A stretch of DNA of 64,000 bases from Methylobacterium currus (GCF_003058325.1 NZ_CP028843.1:4891001-4955000), one strand, 5' to 3'. Shown: positions 9,326 to 18,119, counted from the stretch's first letter. The notes: generated from the sequence alone by a model not told the origin. A program made the numbers and translations.

Positions 9326-10033
9326 TCATTCGACGATCGGGATCTCCGTCCCGATCGTCACCGCGTTCCGGTCGATCCGGCAGGTGAAGGCGTGCGCCGC
9401 CACCCCGGCCGCCCGGGCGCGCCGGAACGCGGCGTCGAAGCCCGGATCGAGGTCGCCCGCGACGGCGAACCGCTCCGCCCGCATCTGCACCACCCAGATC
9501 ACCACGGCGCGCCCGCCCAGGCGCACCACCTCGGCGAGTTCGTCCATGTGGCGGGCGCTGCGGGCGGCGACGCAATCCGGGAACTCGGCGAGGCCGGGCC
9601 GGCGCATCAGGTGGCAGTTCTTCACCTCGACATGGATGGGCCCGGCCGCATCGCCGGCCAGGAAATCGACGCGGCTCGCACGGCCATAGGCGACCTCCGC
9701 ACGCCAGGACGTGGCGCCGGAAAGCGGGGACAGGCGCCCCTCGTGAAACGCCTCGGCCACCAGGGCGTTCGGCCGGGCGGTGTTGATGCCGACCCATTGC
9801 GGCCCGCCGGGCAGGTCGGCCTCGACCAGCTCCCAGGACCAGGCGAGCTTGCGGGCCGGGTTGGTCGAGGCCGAGAGCAGCACCGGCCGGCCGGGCTCGA
9901 CGAGGCCCAGCATCGCTCCCGGATTGGCGCAATGCGCGGTGACGAGGCGGCCATCCGCCATTTCGACATCGGCGAGGAAGCGCTTGTAGCGGCGGACCAG
10001 CCGCCCTTCGGTCAGCGGGCCGGGAAAGCGCAT
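9326..10033 (-). CDS. sfsA: SfsA family nuclease / sugar fermentation stimulation protein
   Basis: A 235-residue protein starting at the ATG giving MRFPGPLTEGRLVRRYKRFL, which matches the usual SfsA N-terminus; the frame stays open 51 codons upstream but that part is not family-like. Recognisable blocks are the OB-like DGRLVTAHCANPGAM, the nuclease-like core with VDFLAGDAAGPIHVEVKNCHL, and the C-terminal FTCRIDRNAVTIG. SfsA proteins bind DNA and share a PD-(D/E)XK-like fold (D, E-V-K present); their cellular role is poorly defined. Length is like the E. coli protein (234). It converges with the small exported protein, with only 4 bp between stops. Confidence 0.93.
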   Translation of the reverse strand: MRFPGPLTEGRLVRRYKRFLADVEMADGRLVTAHCANPGAMLGLVEPGRPVLLSASTNPARKLAWSWELVEADLPGGPQWVGINTARPNALVAEAFHEGRLSPLSGATSWRAEVAYGRASRVDFLAGDAAGPIHVEVKNCHLMRRPGLAEFPDCVAARSARHMDELAEVVRLGGRAVVIWVVQMRAERFAVAGDLDPGFDAAFRRARAAGVAAHAFTCRIDRNAVTIGTEIPIVE

Positions 10034-10203
10034 GGGAAACCGAATGGGAAGCCGAATGGGACGACGGACGCGATGGGCATTCCCGGCGCTTAACCCGGAG
10101 AGCGCCGGGGTGTCACGCTTGAGCCCCGGGTGGCGCCGCGATAAGGCGGGCACCACCCCTGCTGCCGCCGCGGCGGCGGGCAGCACAGAAGAAGACCCTC
10201 CAG

Positions 10204-10956
10204 ATGCCTGACGCCAGCCCCGCCCCGGTCACGGCCGCCATCCTGGTCATCGGTGACGAGATCCTGTCCGGACGCACCAAGGACAAGAATATCGGCTACA
10301 TCGCCGAGTACCTGACCAATTCCGGCATCGACCTGCGCGAGGTGCGGGTGGTGCCGGACGTGGCCGAGGAGATCGTGGCGGCGGTCAACGCGCTCCGCGG
10401 CCGCTACACCTACCTGTTCACCACCGGCGGGATCGGGCCGACCCACGACGACATCACGGCCGATTGCGTGGCTGAAGCCGTCGGCGTCGGGATCGACGTC
10501 GACCCGCAGGCGAAGGCGATGCTGCTCGAGCGGATCAAGCCGGAGGATCTCAACGAGGCCCGCCTGCGCATGGCCCGCATCCCGTTCGGGGCCGAGCTGA
10601 TCGAGAACCCGATCTCGAAGGCGCCGGGCTTCATGATCGAGAACGTGATCGTGATGGCGGGCGTGCCGTCGATCATGCAGGCGATGCTCGACTCGGTCGC
10701 CCCGCGGCTGAAGACCGGCGCGCGGGTGAGCGCCGAGACGATCGAGGCCGGCAACCTGCCGGAGGGCGGCTACGCCGAAGGGCTGGCGCTCATCGCCAAG
10801 GCGCATCCTGGCGTCTCGATCGGCTCCTACCCGTCGATGACCGCGGCGGGTTTTCGCAACCAGATCGTCGTGCGCGGGCGCGAGCCGGAGGCCCTGGCCG
10901 CGGCGCGCGCCGAGATCGAGGCGCTGGTCTCGCGCCTCCAGGCCGAACGGAACTGA
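10204..10956 (+). CDS. CinA-like molybdopterin-binding-domain protein
   Basis: A 250-residue stand-alone MoCF_biosynth domain of the kind that forms the N-terminus of CinA. It shows the characteristic ILVIGDEILSGRTKDKN block near residue 15, FTTGGIGPTHDDITAD near residue 78 and the MAGVPSIMQAML turn. The C-terminal nicotinamide-nucleotide amidase domain of full CinA is absent, so it is a short form common in alphaproteobacteria. Activity may be ADP-ribose or NADH-derivative pyrophosphatase by family analogy. It overlaps nothing and is followed after 6 bp by gpt, with which it probably forms an operon. Confidence 0.88.
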   Translation: MPDASPAPVTAAILVIGDEILSGRTKDKNIGYIAEYLTNSGIDLREVRVVPDVAEEIVAAVNALRGRYTYLFTTGGIGPTHDDITADCVAEAVGVGIDVDPQAKAMLLERIKPEDLNEARLRMARIPFGAELIENPISKAPGFMIENVIVMAGVPSIMQAMLDSVAPRLKTGARVSAETIEAGNLPEGGYAEGLALIAKAHPGVSIGSYPSMTAAGFRNQIVVRGREPEALAAARAEIEALVSRLQAERN

Positions 10957-10962
10957 ACCGCC

Positions 10963-11469
10963 ATGGCTGCTCCGAGCGACAAGGCTTTCCCGGTCTCCTG
11001 GGACCAGTTCCACCGCGACGCCCGGGCGCTGGCCTGGCGGCTCGCCGGCGCCGGCCCGTTCGAGGCCATCGTCTGCATCACCCGCGGCGGCCTGGTGCCG
11101 GCCGCGATCGTGGCGCGCGAGCTCGGCATCCGGCTGATCGAGACGGTGTGCGTGGCGAGCTACCACGATTACCAGGAGCAGGGCGCCCTCACGGTGCTCA
11201 AGGACGTGGCCCCGAGCATCCGGGCCATCGGCGACGGCCAGGGCCGCGGCGTGCTGGTCCTCGACGACCTGACCGACACCGGCAAGACCGCCCAGGTGGT
11301 GCGGGCGATGCTGCCGGAGGCCCACTTCGCCACGGTCTACGCCAAGCCCGCCGGCCGTCCGCTGATCGACACCTTCGTGACGGAAGTCAGCCAGGACACC
11401 TGGATCTACTTCCCATGGGACATGGGCCTGACCTACCAGGCGCCGATCCAGCCCGGAACGTCCGGTTAA
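10963..11469 (+). CDS. gpt: Xanthine-guanine phosphoribosyltransferase
   Basis: A 168-residue type I phosphoribosyltransferase that salvages xanthine and guanine with PRPP. The PRPP loop [13 protein letters not shown] is near residue 94, the flexible-loop/hood region includes the PPi-loop ITRGGLVPA near residue 40, and the base-binding tail ends in TWIYFPWDM. The length and hood sequence match Gpt rather than Hpt. It sits 6 bp behind the CinA-like gene. An inverted repeat 20 bp after the stop may end the transcript. Confidence 0.93.
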   Translation: MAAPSDKAFPVSWDQFHRDARALAWRLAGAGPFEAIVCITRGGLVPAAIVARELGIRLIETVCVASYHDYQEQGALTVLKDVAPSIRAIGDGQGRGVLVLDDLTDTGKTAQVVRAMLPEAHFATVYAKPAGRPLIDTFVTEVSQDTWIYFPWDMGLTYQAPIQPGTSG

Positions 11470-11489
11470 GGTCATCGATCCCCTAACGC

Positions 11490-11511
11490 GGTCCGGCGAA
11501 TGTGCCGGACC
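11490..11511 (+). terminator. Inverted repeat after gpt
   Basis: GGTCCGGC and GCCGGACC pair around a 6-base loop 20 bp past the gpt stop. There is no T tract, so it is a weak terminator candidate. Confidence 0.45.
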
Positions 11512-11636
11512 AGTTGAGCGAGGTCTTGGCCCTGTCCGCGGCGCCGCCCGCCGAGCAGGCCGATCGATAAAATTGCGCGGATCCATTTCAGTGCGGCCGA
11601 GCAGGTCGGGAGCCATTCTCCTTCGTAACGAAGGGG

Positions 11637-12299
11637 ATGGCGCAGATGACCACGGGTTTCGGGCAGCAGGTGAAGCGGGTTCTGGTCGGCGGCACGGCGA
11701 TGCTCACGGCGGCTGTGGTGTCGGCCCGGTGCAACGAGGCGGCGGCCCAGACCCTCGCCGCCCTGCCGGTGCCGAGCGTCGGCGCCCCGGATCTCGGCCA
11801 CGCCAGGCCGATCGTCGGCTGGGTCGAGTTCTGCGCCCGCTACGCGTCGGAATGCGCGGTGGATGCCAGCGAGCCGGCGCAGGTGACGCTCACCCCGCGG
11901 CTGTGGCAGACGGTCACCGGCATCAACCGCCAGGTCAACGCGTCCCTGCGCGCGGTCACCGACCAGGAGCATTGGGGCGTGCCGGACCGCTGGGACCTGG
12001 CCGAGGACGGCTCGGGCGATTGCGAGGATTACCAGCTCCTCAAGCGCAAGCTCCTGGCGCAGGCCGGCCTGCCGCGACGGGCGATGCGGATGACGGTGGT
12101 GATCGACGAGAAGGGCGAGGGCCACGCGGTGCTGATGCTGCGCACCGACCGCGGCGATCTGGTCCTCGACAACAAGACCAGCGCCGTGCTGCCCTGGCAC
12201 AAGACCGGATACACCTTCATCAAGCGCGAGTCGCAGGACGCCACCGCCTGGGTGTCGCTCGGCGGCGCCACCGCCCCGACCGTTACCGCCAATCGGTGA
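11637..12299 (+). CDS. Bacterial transglutaminase-like cysteine peptidase, copy 1
   Basis: A 220-residue protein of the BTLCP (DUF920) family. An N-terminal signal-like helix (residues 10-32) suggests periplasmic location. The catalytic core shows the Cys in GDCEDYQLLKRK (near residue 125), the His in EGHAVLMLRTDRG and the Asp in DLVLDNKT, the triad order of papain-like transglutaminase folds. Family members such as LapG cleave surface adhesins under c-di-GMP control, but most alphaproteobacterial copies, including this one, are not next to LapD or an adhesin. It is followed by a close paralog, an obvious tandem duplication. Confidence 0.9.
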   Translation: MAQMTTGFGQQVKRVLVGGTAMLTAAVVSARCNEAAAQTLAALPVPSVGAPDLGHARPIVGWVEFCARYASECAVDASEPAQVTLTPRLWQTVTGINRQVNASLRAVTDQEHWGVPDRWDLAEDGSGDCEDYQLLKRKLLAQAGLPRRAMRMTVVIDEKGEGHAVLMLRTDRGDLVLDNKTSAVLPWHKTGYTFIKRESQDATAWVSLGGATAPTVTANR

Positions 12300-12444
12300 C
12301 ACGCCGAATCAGCCGGAAAATCTGCGTATCGAATTGGAACCAAAGTGCGGCAGGGGCGTTTACCAGGGTTTAAATTTTTCGGTTGAGCGCCGCTCGGCCC
12401 CGTGGCAGCTTGGATGCAAGAACCAAGCTAGAGTCGATGGGGCA

Positions 12445-13152
12445 ATGCGGGCAGTGATGGACGGCCTCGGCCGGGCGAGCCATGTCGATGCGCGGCATGT
12501 CGATCGCCAGGGCCTCCTGAAGCGCGGCGCCCGGGCGGCGCAGCTGGGACTTCTCGGGACGCTGCTGCTCATCGGTGGCGCCACGGCGCAGGGACAGACC
12601 CAGACCCTGGCGGCTCTGCCCGATGCCAGCGCGGCGATCGAGCGCGGCGGCGCGGCCAAGCCCGTGAGCGCCTGGACCGATTTCTGTGCCCGCTACCCCG
12701 CGGAATGCGCCGTCGACACCCGCGAGCCGGCCACGCTGACGATGACGCCGTCCCTCTGGCGCACGCTCACGGCAGTGAACCGGCGCGTCAACAGCCGCAT
12801 CCGCCCGGTGATCGACCAGGACCATTGGGGCGTCGTCGACCGCTGGGATTTTCCCGATGACGGCATGGGCGATTGCGAGGATTACCAGCTCCTCAAGCGC
12901 CGGATGCTGGTGGAGCGCGGCCTCGCCCGCCGCGCCCTGCGGATGACGGTGGTGATCGACGAGATCGGCGAGGGCCACGCCGTCCTGATGGTCCGCACCG
13001 ACCGCGGCGACTACATCCTCGACAACAAGACCAACGCGATCCTGCCCTGGCAGCGCACCGGCTACACCTACGTGAAGCGCGAAGGCCAGGACGGTCTCGC
13101 CTGGGTCGCGCTCAACGGCGTCACTTCGCCGGTCACCACGGCGAATCGCTGA
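12445..13152 (+). CDS. Bacterial transglutaminase-like cysteine peptidase, copy 2
   Basis: A 235-residue paralog of the preceding gene. The start at 12445 is the first of two close ATGs (MRAVMDGLGRASH); the frame is open further left but without family resemblance. A hydrophobic segment near residues 30-50 acts as signal or anchor. The catalytic Cys (GDCEDYQLLKRR), His (EGHAVLMVRTDRG) and Asp (DYILDNKT) are all kept, and the last 110 residues are nearly superimposable on copy 1, both ending in TANR. The N-terminal 60 residues differ most, so the two may be targeted or expressed differently. Confidence 0.88.
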   Translation: MRAVMDGLGRASHVDARHVDRQGLLKRGARAAQLGLLGTLLLIGGATAQGQTQTLAALPDASAAIERGGAAKPVSAWTDFCARYPAECAVDTREPATLTMTPSLWRTLTAVNRRVNSRIRPVIDQDHWGVVDRWDFPDDGMGDCEDYQLLKRRMLVERGLARRALRMTVVIDEIGEGHAVLMVRTDRGDYILDNKTNAILPWQRTGYTYVKREGQDGLAWVALNGVTSPVTTANR

Positions 13153-13199
13153 TCCGCGGGGTCGCCGGAGGGCCGGCCAGGTCCGGCGCAGGACGTCCT

Positions 13200-13400
13200 C
13201 CGCGATACGGCCCCGCATTGCCTGGAGCTTGCGCATAGGCGCAGCCGGTCCCAGGACTGAGGCTTCCTGCCATTTGCCCAGGGCGGCGCATTCCTCCGCC
13301 AGCCGCGCCCGGTTCGCGACCGTATCGGCGTCGAGGAGCCGGTCGCACAGAAGCCTGTCGGTTTCTCTTGGAGTTCACGCTCCAGACGATCGCGCGCTGC
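13200..13400 (-). pseudogene. Remnant of a TPR-type gene, frameshifted
   Basis: Reading right to left, one frame gives DGAARDRLERELQEKP and, after a single-frame slip near 13350, another gives LLDADTVANRARLAEECAAL followed by GKWQEA, which is typical TPR language. The following residues (MRGRIAEDVLRRTW) may be its tail. There is no intact start or continuous frame. It looks like the decayed 3' half of a gene once downstream of the 109-residue membrane protein. The rest of the gap 13153-13680 shows nothing else convincing. Confidence 0.45.
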
Positions 13401-13680
13401 GCCGTCCGTCGCTTGGTGAACCGAGAAGGTCCGGTCCGCACTCCGTCGAGGGATGTCGGCGAGGCCGCCGAAGGCCGGCATGATGTCGGTCCAGTCCCAG
13501 GTCGAGGATCGCCCGGTCTTGGCGGCGCGGACGGCACGGCCGACCGTCAGGCACAGGAGAGACGGGTGATCGGCAGGCCGGCACGCATCCCGGACGGGAG
13601 GGATGCGTGCGAGAACCTGCGTTGCTCCCGCAAGGTCAAGGCCGTGCACACGACGACGGCTTTGGCCCGGACCGCGTGCC

Positions 13681-14010
13681 TCAGGCGCCCGAGACCAGAT
13701 GAGCGAGATCGAGCACGACCCGGCCCGAGACAAGGCTCCAGCCGCAGGCGAGCATCGTCGCCAGCATCACGAAGGGCATCGGGCGCCTCTCGATCCGCCG
13801 CCCGCGCACGGTGTTGCGCAGGATGATGAACGGTGCCCCGAAGGCGAGGATCGGCAGGGAGGCGAGCGCCACGAGGCCGCCCCCAGACAGGAGACCGAAA
13901 CTCGCCCGCCGCGCCGTCGCCCATTCGAAGGCGCTTGCCAGCAGGCCCGCGAAGGCGAGGCCGAGCACCAGGGTCTGGATGTTCTCGAGGGCGGAGGGCG
14001 AGAGGTTCAT
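13681..14010 (-). CDS. Small three-helix membrane protein, unknown function
   Basis: A 109-residue protein starting MNLSPSALENIQTLVLGLAF. It has three predicted membrane segments at about residues 10-30, 40-64 and 78-105, with a basic loop (RNTVRGRRIERRP) between helices 2 and 3 that probably faces the cytoplasm. The sequence pattern resembles conserved hypothetical membrane proteins of Rhizobiales. Its upstream region is AT-rich and contains a DnaA-box-like site. No function can be assigned. Confidence 0.75.
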   Translation of the reverse strand: MNLSPSALENIQTLVLGLAFAGLLASAFEWATARRASFGLLSGGGLVALASLPILAFGAPFIILRNTVRGRRIERRPMPFVMLATMLACGWSLVSGRVVLDLAHLVSGA

Positions 14011-14085
14011 GGGAGGTTAAATTCCGGCAAGCGCGTTCGTCCCACCCTGCGCCAGGCGCGATTTTGGGTTATGGTTAATTTTTCG

Positions 14086-14094
14086 TTATCCACA
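14086..14094 (+). promoter_or_regulatory. DnaA-box-like nonamer TTATCCACA
   Basis: An exact match to the strong DnaA box consensus in an AT-rich 60-bp stretch between divergent genes. It is a single copy here, so it is more likely a promoter-proximal DnaA site or chance than an origin. Confidence 0.4.
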
Positions 14095-14262
14095 GATCTT
14101 TGAGGCGGGTCCCATTGCGGGAATCCTCTCGGCATGACGCAGCCGAGCCACAGATTTTCGCCCCCTGACCGGGTTCTGGTAAGGAGCCGTTAACGGTCGG
14201 AGCCGAACGTTCAGGGACATGCCCTTTCCGGGCATCGATCGAACGAATCGGAGGCGGGCGCC

Positions 14263-14970
14263 ATGGGGCCTGCACTGAGCGCCGCCGCGGCGCGTCTCGA
14301 ACGGGATGTGGTGCGCTCGAGCCGGATCGGCCGGCCGTCCTCAGTCCCGCCGGTTGCCGGTCAACCGGCCGACCGGCGCCTGATCCTGGCGGCGGCCCTC
14401 GGCCTCGCCGGCTCGCTCGCCCTCACCGGCGTCGTCGCGGCCTGGCTCGCCCGCCCGCCGGCGCCCGCCGGGCCGGTGGTGGTGAGCACCCTGACGCCCC
14501 GTCCCCTCGTGCTGCCCGCGGCCTGGATCGTGCGGCCCGGTGCCGCCGAGGCAGTGTCGGAGCGGATCGATCTGGCCATTCCGTGGAGCGACCTGACGGG
14601 CAGCGCCCTGCCCGGCCTGATGCGGGTGACGGCGACCCGCGCGCCCGAGACGGAGGCCCCCTTGAGCCCGGCCCGGCGCTACGCCCGCTTCCTGACCGCC
14701 GAGGCGCAGCCGCTGACTGACGGCCTGATGCGCCGGCGCTTCCGGGCCGGCACGCCCTTCGAGGGCGAGGACCTCTACCTGGCGGAAGGCGAGGGCAGCC
14801 GGTTCGCGGCGCGTTGCGCCACCGGGCCGATGCCGGAGCCGGACGCCGCCTGCCTCAGCGAGATCCGGGTCGGTACCCTGGCCTTGCGCCTGCGCTTCTC
14901 GGCCGACCGGCTCGCCTCCTGGAACGCCGGCCTCGCCGGGCTGGAGCGGCTGTTCGGCGTAAGCCCCTGA
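14263..14970 (+). CDS. Membrane-anchored hypothetical protein
   Basis: A 235-residue protein with a cytoplasmic basic N-terminus (about 40 residues), one transmembrane helix (LILAAALGLAGSLALTGVVA, about residues 40-62) and a periplasmic domain of about 170 residues. The domain contains two cysteines (FAARCATG and DAACLSEI) that could form a disulphide. No known motif was seen. The 250-bp upstream gap is comparatively AT-rich and likely holds its promoter. A 50-bp perfect-stem palindrome lies 32 bp after the stop. Confidence 0.75.
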   Translation: MGPALSAAAARLERDVVRSSRIGRPSSVPPVAGQPADRRLILAAALGLAGSLALTGVVAAWLARPPAPAGPVVVSTLTPRPLVLPAAWIVRPGAAEAVSERIDLAIPWSDLTGSALPGLMRVTATRAPETEAPLSPARRYARFLTAEAQPLTDGLMRRRFRAGTPFEGEDLYLAEGEGSRFAARCATGPMPEPDAACLSEIRVGTLALRLRFSADRLASWNAGLAGLERLFGVSP

Positions 14971-15002
14971 CAGCCTGTTTGAGCTGATCGACCCCTTCCA
15001 AA

Positions 15003-15052
15003 CCTCTCCGTCATCCGAGGGCCGCGCAGCGGAACCCGGGATGACGGAGAGG
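15003..15052. repeat. REP-like palindrome
   Basis: A perfect 14-bp inverted repeat, CCTCTCCGTCATCC against GGATGACGGAGAGG, encloses the sequence GAGGGCCGCGCAGCGGAACCC's palindromic centre. The form (GTCATCC...GGATGAC with a GC-rich middle) resembles dispersed extragenic palindromes of Methylobacterium. It may double as a terminator for the preceding gene. Confidence 0.6.
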
Positions 15053-15114
15053 GACGTGGGCATGAGCAGCAAATCGACCGGCGCAACCGATCAAGCAGCC
15101 CGTAATGCCTGAGA

Positions 15115-15327
15115 CTACTCGTCCAGGTCGGTGTCGAGGATCGCCATCGAGAAATTGAACGAACGGTCGCCGTCCTCATCGTCGACCGACAGCACGCCGA
15201 CGAACTCTTCGCCGATATAGACCTCGGCCGAATCCGTCTTCTTGGGACGGGCGACGAGCCGGATGTTGTGGTTGGCGAAAGTGCGGCGAAGGTAGCCTTC
15301 CACCTTCGTCATCTCGGTCTTGTTCAC
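15115..15327 (-). CDS. DUF3126 family protein
   Basis: A 70-residue acidic protein (MNKTEMTKVEGYLRRTFANH start) that matches the DUF3126 family by its whole length: a short helix, then beta strands IRLVARPKKTDSAEVYIG and EFVGVLSVDDEDGDRSFNF. Members are small cytoplasmic proteins of alphaproteobacteria, typically encoded just downstream of cysE, as here. The function is unknown. A 254-bp gap separates it from cysE. Confidence 0.88.
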   Translation of the reverse strand: MNKTEMTKVEGYLRRTFANHNIRLVARPKKTDSAEVYIGEEFVGVLSVDDEDGDRSFNFSMAILDTDLDE

Positions 15328-15581
15328 GCTGGCCTCTTCACGTGCTTGGGCGTCGCAGCGACCGCACCCGGAGCGAGCGCGGCGCGTACCGCCTTCATTG
15401 AGGACCCCGAGAGCCGCGGGCGGGCTCGGGATGCGACAACGCCCCCTCCCCTCCGGGCGCGCCGCGCGGGCGGCCCACGGGGGGCTTGGGTCGGTAGGGC
15501 TTCCGCCTTGCCACGGGAGGGCCGGGTCGGCAAGGCGGCTTCGGCGGGAGCACCCGTCCTCTCAGGGCAGATCCCGTTCCG

Positions 15582-16475
15582 TCAGATGCCGTCCATCAGG
15601 TGGATGAACTGGTCCATCGCCCGCGCCGGGTCGGAGCAGCCGGCCGAGCCGACCACCCGGGCCGGAACGCCCACCACCGTGGTGCAGGGCGGCACCGCCT
15701 GGAGCACCACCGAGCCGGCGGCGACCCGGGCGCGGGCGCCGACCTCGATATTGCCGAGGATCTTGGCGCCGGCGCCGATCATCACGCCCTGACGGATCTT
15801 CGGGTGGCGGTCGCCGCCATGCTTGCCGGTGCCGCCGAGGGTGACGTCGTGCAGCATCGACACCTCGTCCTCGATCACCGCCGTTGAGCCGACGACGAGG
15901 CCGGTGGCGTGGTCGAGGAAGATGCCGCGGCCGATCCGGGCCGCCGGGTGGATGTCGGTCTGGAAGACCTCGGAGGAGCGGCTCTGGAGGTAGAGCGCCA
16001 AGTCGCGCCGGCCGCGGGTCCAGAGCCAGTGGCTCAGGCGGTGGGCCTGGATGGCGTGGAAGCCCTTGAAGTACAGGACCGGCTCGATCGCCCGGCCGGC
16101 GGCCGGGTCGCGGTCGATCACCGCGCCGATATCGGCCCGGAAGGCCTGGCCGATGCCGGGATCGTCCGCCACCGCCTCGCCGAAGCTCTGGGCGATCAGG
16201 TCGGCGGTCAGCGCCGGATGGCCGAGCCGCGAGGCGACGCGGTGCGCCACCGCCGATTCGAGGGTGGCGTGGTTGAGCACGCTGGCGAACAGGAACGAGG
16301 CCAGGCGCGGCTCGTCGCGCATCACGGCCTCGGCCTCCTGGCGCAGCCGCCGCCAGACCGGGTCGACGGTGCCGGCGACCGGATCGGCATCGGGGATGGT
16401 GGGAGCGCGGCTGGGCGACAACGGCCTTCTCCTCGGCAGCGGCGGCGGGCGGACGAATCGCCACCCGCCGCTCAT
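15582..16475 (-). CDS. cysE: Serine O-acetyltransferase
   Basis: A 297-residue enzyme making O-acetylserine, the first committed step of cysteine synthesis. The N-terminal helical SATase domain (PVWRRLRQEAEAVMRDEP to about residue 150) is followed by the left-handed parallel beta-helix with its hexapeptide repeats. Catalytic blocks are FQTDIHPAARIGRGIFLDHA and LHDVTLGGTGKHGGDRHPKI. The start at MSGGWRF was preferred to one 13 codons upstream. A competing ATG with a better ribosome site (near 16488) is out of frame with the enzyme; the first 35 residues are not conserved in the family, so the exact start is uncertain. Confidence 0.92.
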   Translation of the reverse strand: MSGGWRFVRPPPLPRRRPLSPSRAPTIPDADPVAGTVDPVWRRLRQEAEAVMRDEPRLASFLFASVLNHATLESAVAHRVASRLGHPALTADLIAQSFGEAVADDPGIGQAFRADIGAVIDRDPAAGRAIEPVLYFKGFHAIQAHRLSHWLWTRGRRDLALYLQSRSSEVFQTDIHPAARIGRGIFLDHATGLVVGSTAVIEDEVSMLHDVTLGGTGKHGGDRHPKIRQGVMIGAGAKILGNIEVGARARVAAGSVVLQAVPPCTTVVGVPARVVGSAGCSDPARAMDQFIHLMDGI

Positions 16476-16568
16476 AGCGCGACGGCATTCTCCCAGGATA
16501 GCGTGGAGACGCACCCGCCGTTCATCAAGCCCCCCATCACGCCCGTCTGCGGCAACGCAGCCCGGTCC

Positions 16569-17330
16569 TCAATCGCCCTCCGGCCGGAACACGTAGCCCA
16601 TGCCCCTGACGGTCTTGATGAAGCGGGGATTGGCCGGATCGGGCTCGACCTTCTTGCGGATGCGGTTGATCCGCACGTCGATCGCCCGATCGAACGCCTC
16701 GGGATCGCGGGCATCGGCGAGATCGAGCAGGCGCTCCCGGGTCAGCACCCGCTTGGGATTGTCGAGGAAGGCCTTGAGCAGCGCGTATTCGGAGCGGGTC
16801 AGGATCTGCTCGGTGCCGGCCTCGTCGCGCAGGCGCAGGGTCTCGGTGTCGACGATCATCCGGCCGAAGCGGACGCCGCTCTCCGGCTTCGCCGAAGGCT
16901 GGACCCCTTGCTGGGTCCCCGGTCGGGCCGGGTCGGGGGACGTGCCGCGCGCCTGCGCGGCCCGGCGCAGCACCGAGCGGATGCGGGCGACGAGCTCGCG
17001 CAGCTCGCAGGGCTTGGGCAGGTAATCGTCCGCCCCGAGCTCGAGGCCGACGACCCGGTCGATCGGGCTCGCGGTGGCGGTGAGCATGATGATCGGGATG
17101 GTCGAGCGGCCCTTGAGGTCGCGCACGATCGACAGCCCGTCTTCCTCCGGCATGTTGAGGTCGAGGACGATCAGGTCGGGTGCGACCTCGACGAGGCGCC
17201 GGCGCAGGGCGCGGCCGCCGTCGCACAGGCTGACCTCGAAACCGTGCATCCGCAGGTAGTCGCCCACCATGGCGCGGGCGTCGGGCTCGTCGTCCACCAC
17301 CACGACGTGCGGCGCCGCACCGGCCTTCAC
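16569..17330 (-). CDS. OmpR/PhoB-family response regulator
   Basis: The likely start is the GTG giving VKAGAAPHVVVVDDEPD, about 253 residues; the frame is open to 17573 but that part looks non-coding. The receiver domain (about residues 8-125) has the acidic pair VVVDDE, phosphoacceptor Asp in LIVLDLNMPEEDG, LTAT and the switch lysine in DDYLPKPCELRELV. A proline-rich linker of about 30 residues precedes a winged-helix domain ending in KTVRGMGYVFRPEG. DNA-binding residues lie in FDRAIDVRINRIRKK. No kinase is adjacent on the same strand; a receiver-kinase hybrid lies about 800 bp to the right in the opposite direction. Confidence 0.9.
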   Translation of the reverse strand: MKAGAAPHVVVVDDEPDARAMVGDYLRMHGFEVSLCDGGRALRRRLVEVAPDLIVLDLNMPEEDGLSIVRDLKGRSTIPIIMLTATASPIDRVVGLELGADDYLPKPCELRELVARIRSVLRRAAQARGTSPDPARPGTQQGVQPSAKPESGVRFGRMIVDTETLRLRDEAGTEQILTRSEYALLKAFLDNPKRVLTRERLLDLADARDPEAFDRAIDVRINRIRKKVEPDPANPRFIKTVRGMGYVFRPEGD

Positions 17331-17532
17331 GCCGCCCCCGGGTGGGCCGCCGGCCCGTGTCCCCGCCTCGCCATCATCCTGCGCCCCCGTGCCGCAGCGG
17401 CCCCGAGAGGCCGGAGCGCCAGTGACGACAATGCCGTGCTGGGCGCATTCCGTCCACGTGCCGCGCCGGTAGCCGGGCTGCGGCGCCAAATTTGTCCTCA
17501 GCTCATCCGATCGCCGCGGCCGGTCCGCCGTC

Positions 17533-17778
17533 TCAGGCGAGAATGCGGGCGAGCCGCTCGGCGATCCGGGCACGGGCGGCGTCCGAGAGGGCGCCGGGCG
17601 CCTCGGCCTCGATCAGGGCGGCGATCTGCGCCCGGCTCAGGCGCCGCGGGCGGGAATCCTGTAGCAGCGCGTTCAGGGCTTCCAGATCGTTCCGCCAGGG
17701 CTGTTCCTGCCCCCAGGGCGCGTCACCCGGCAGCGGAGCGGCGGTCGCGCCGACATGTCCCGGGACCACGTGAAGCAT
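17533..17778 (-). CDS. Small hypothetical protein
   Basis: An 81-residue protein started at the ATG behind a good GGGAGG ribosome site (MLHVVPGHVG). The C-terminal half is helical and basic (LEALNALLQDSRPRRLSRAQ then ALSDAARARIAERLARIL), which could be a small protein-interaction or DNA-associated helix bundle. The frame is open 49 codons further upstream without a ribosome site. No family is recognised. Confidence 0.6.
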   Translation of the reverse strand: MLHVVPGHVGATAAPLPGDAPWGQEQPWRNDLEALNALLQDSRPRRLSRAQIAALIEAEAPGALSDAARARIAERLARILA

Positions 17779-18119
17779 GGCGTGCCTCCCTGTTCTGCAA
17801 GCGGGGCGCTTGTAGGCGGGCTCTGTTGCGCGATCATTACGTCGCGAATGTCGCCGTCCGGGATGTGCTCTCGCGCACCTGACGGGCCGTGTCGTGTCCC
17901 GCGCGAGGCCCGATGATCCGGTCATCCGCCGCGATGCCGTCGCTCCACCGATCGGTCGAGGCAGGACAAATCAAATAGGAGGGGGACACTTCGTCTGCGG
18001 CGACCTTGTCGTTCCGCGTCCTCCCGGCCAGGATGCCGGCGCCAAGCCTTGCGGGCCGCCGGCGCGGCCGGGCCTGCACGCCGAAATGATCGATGCTTGG
18101 AGCGAGACTTGGACGGTCG

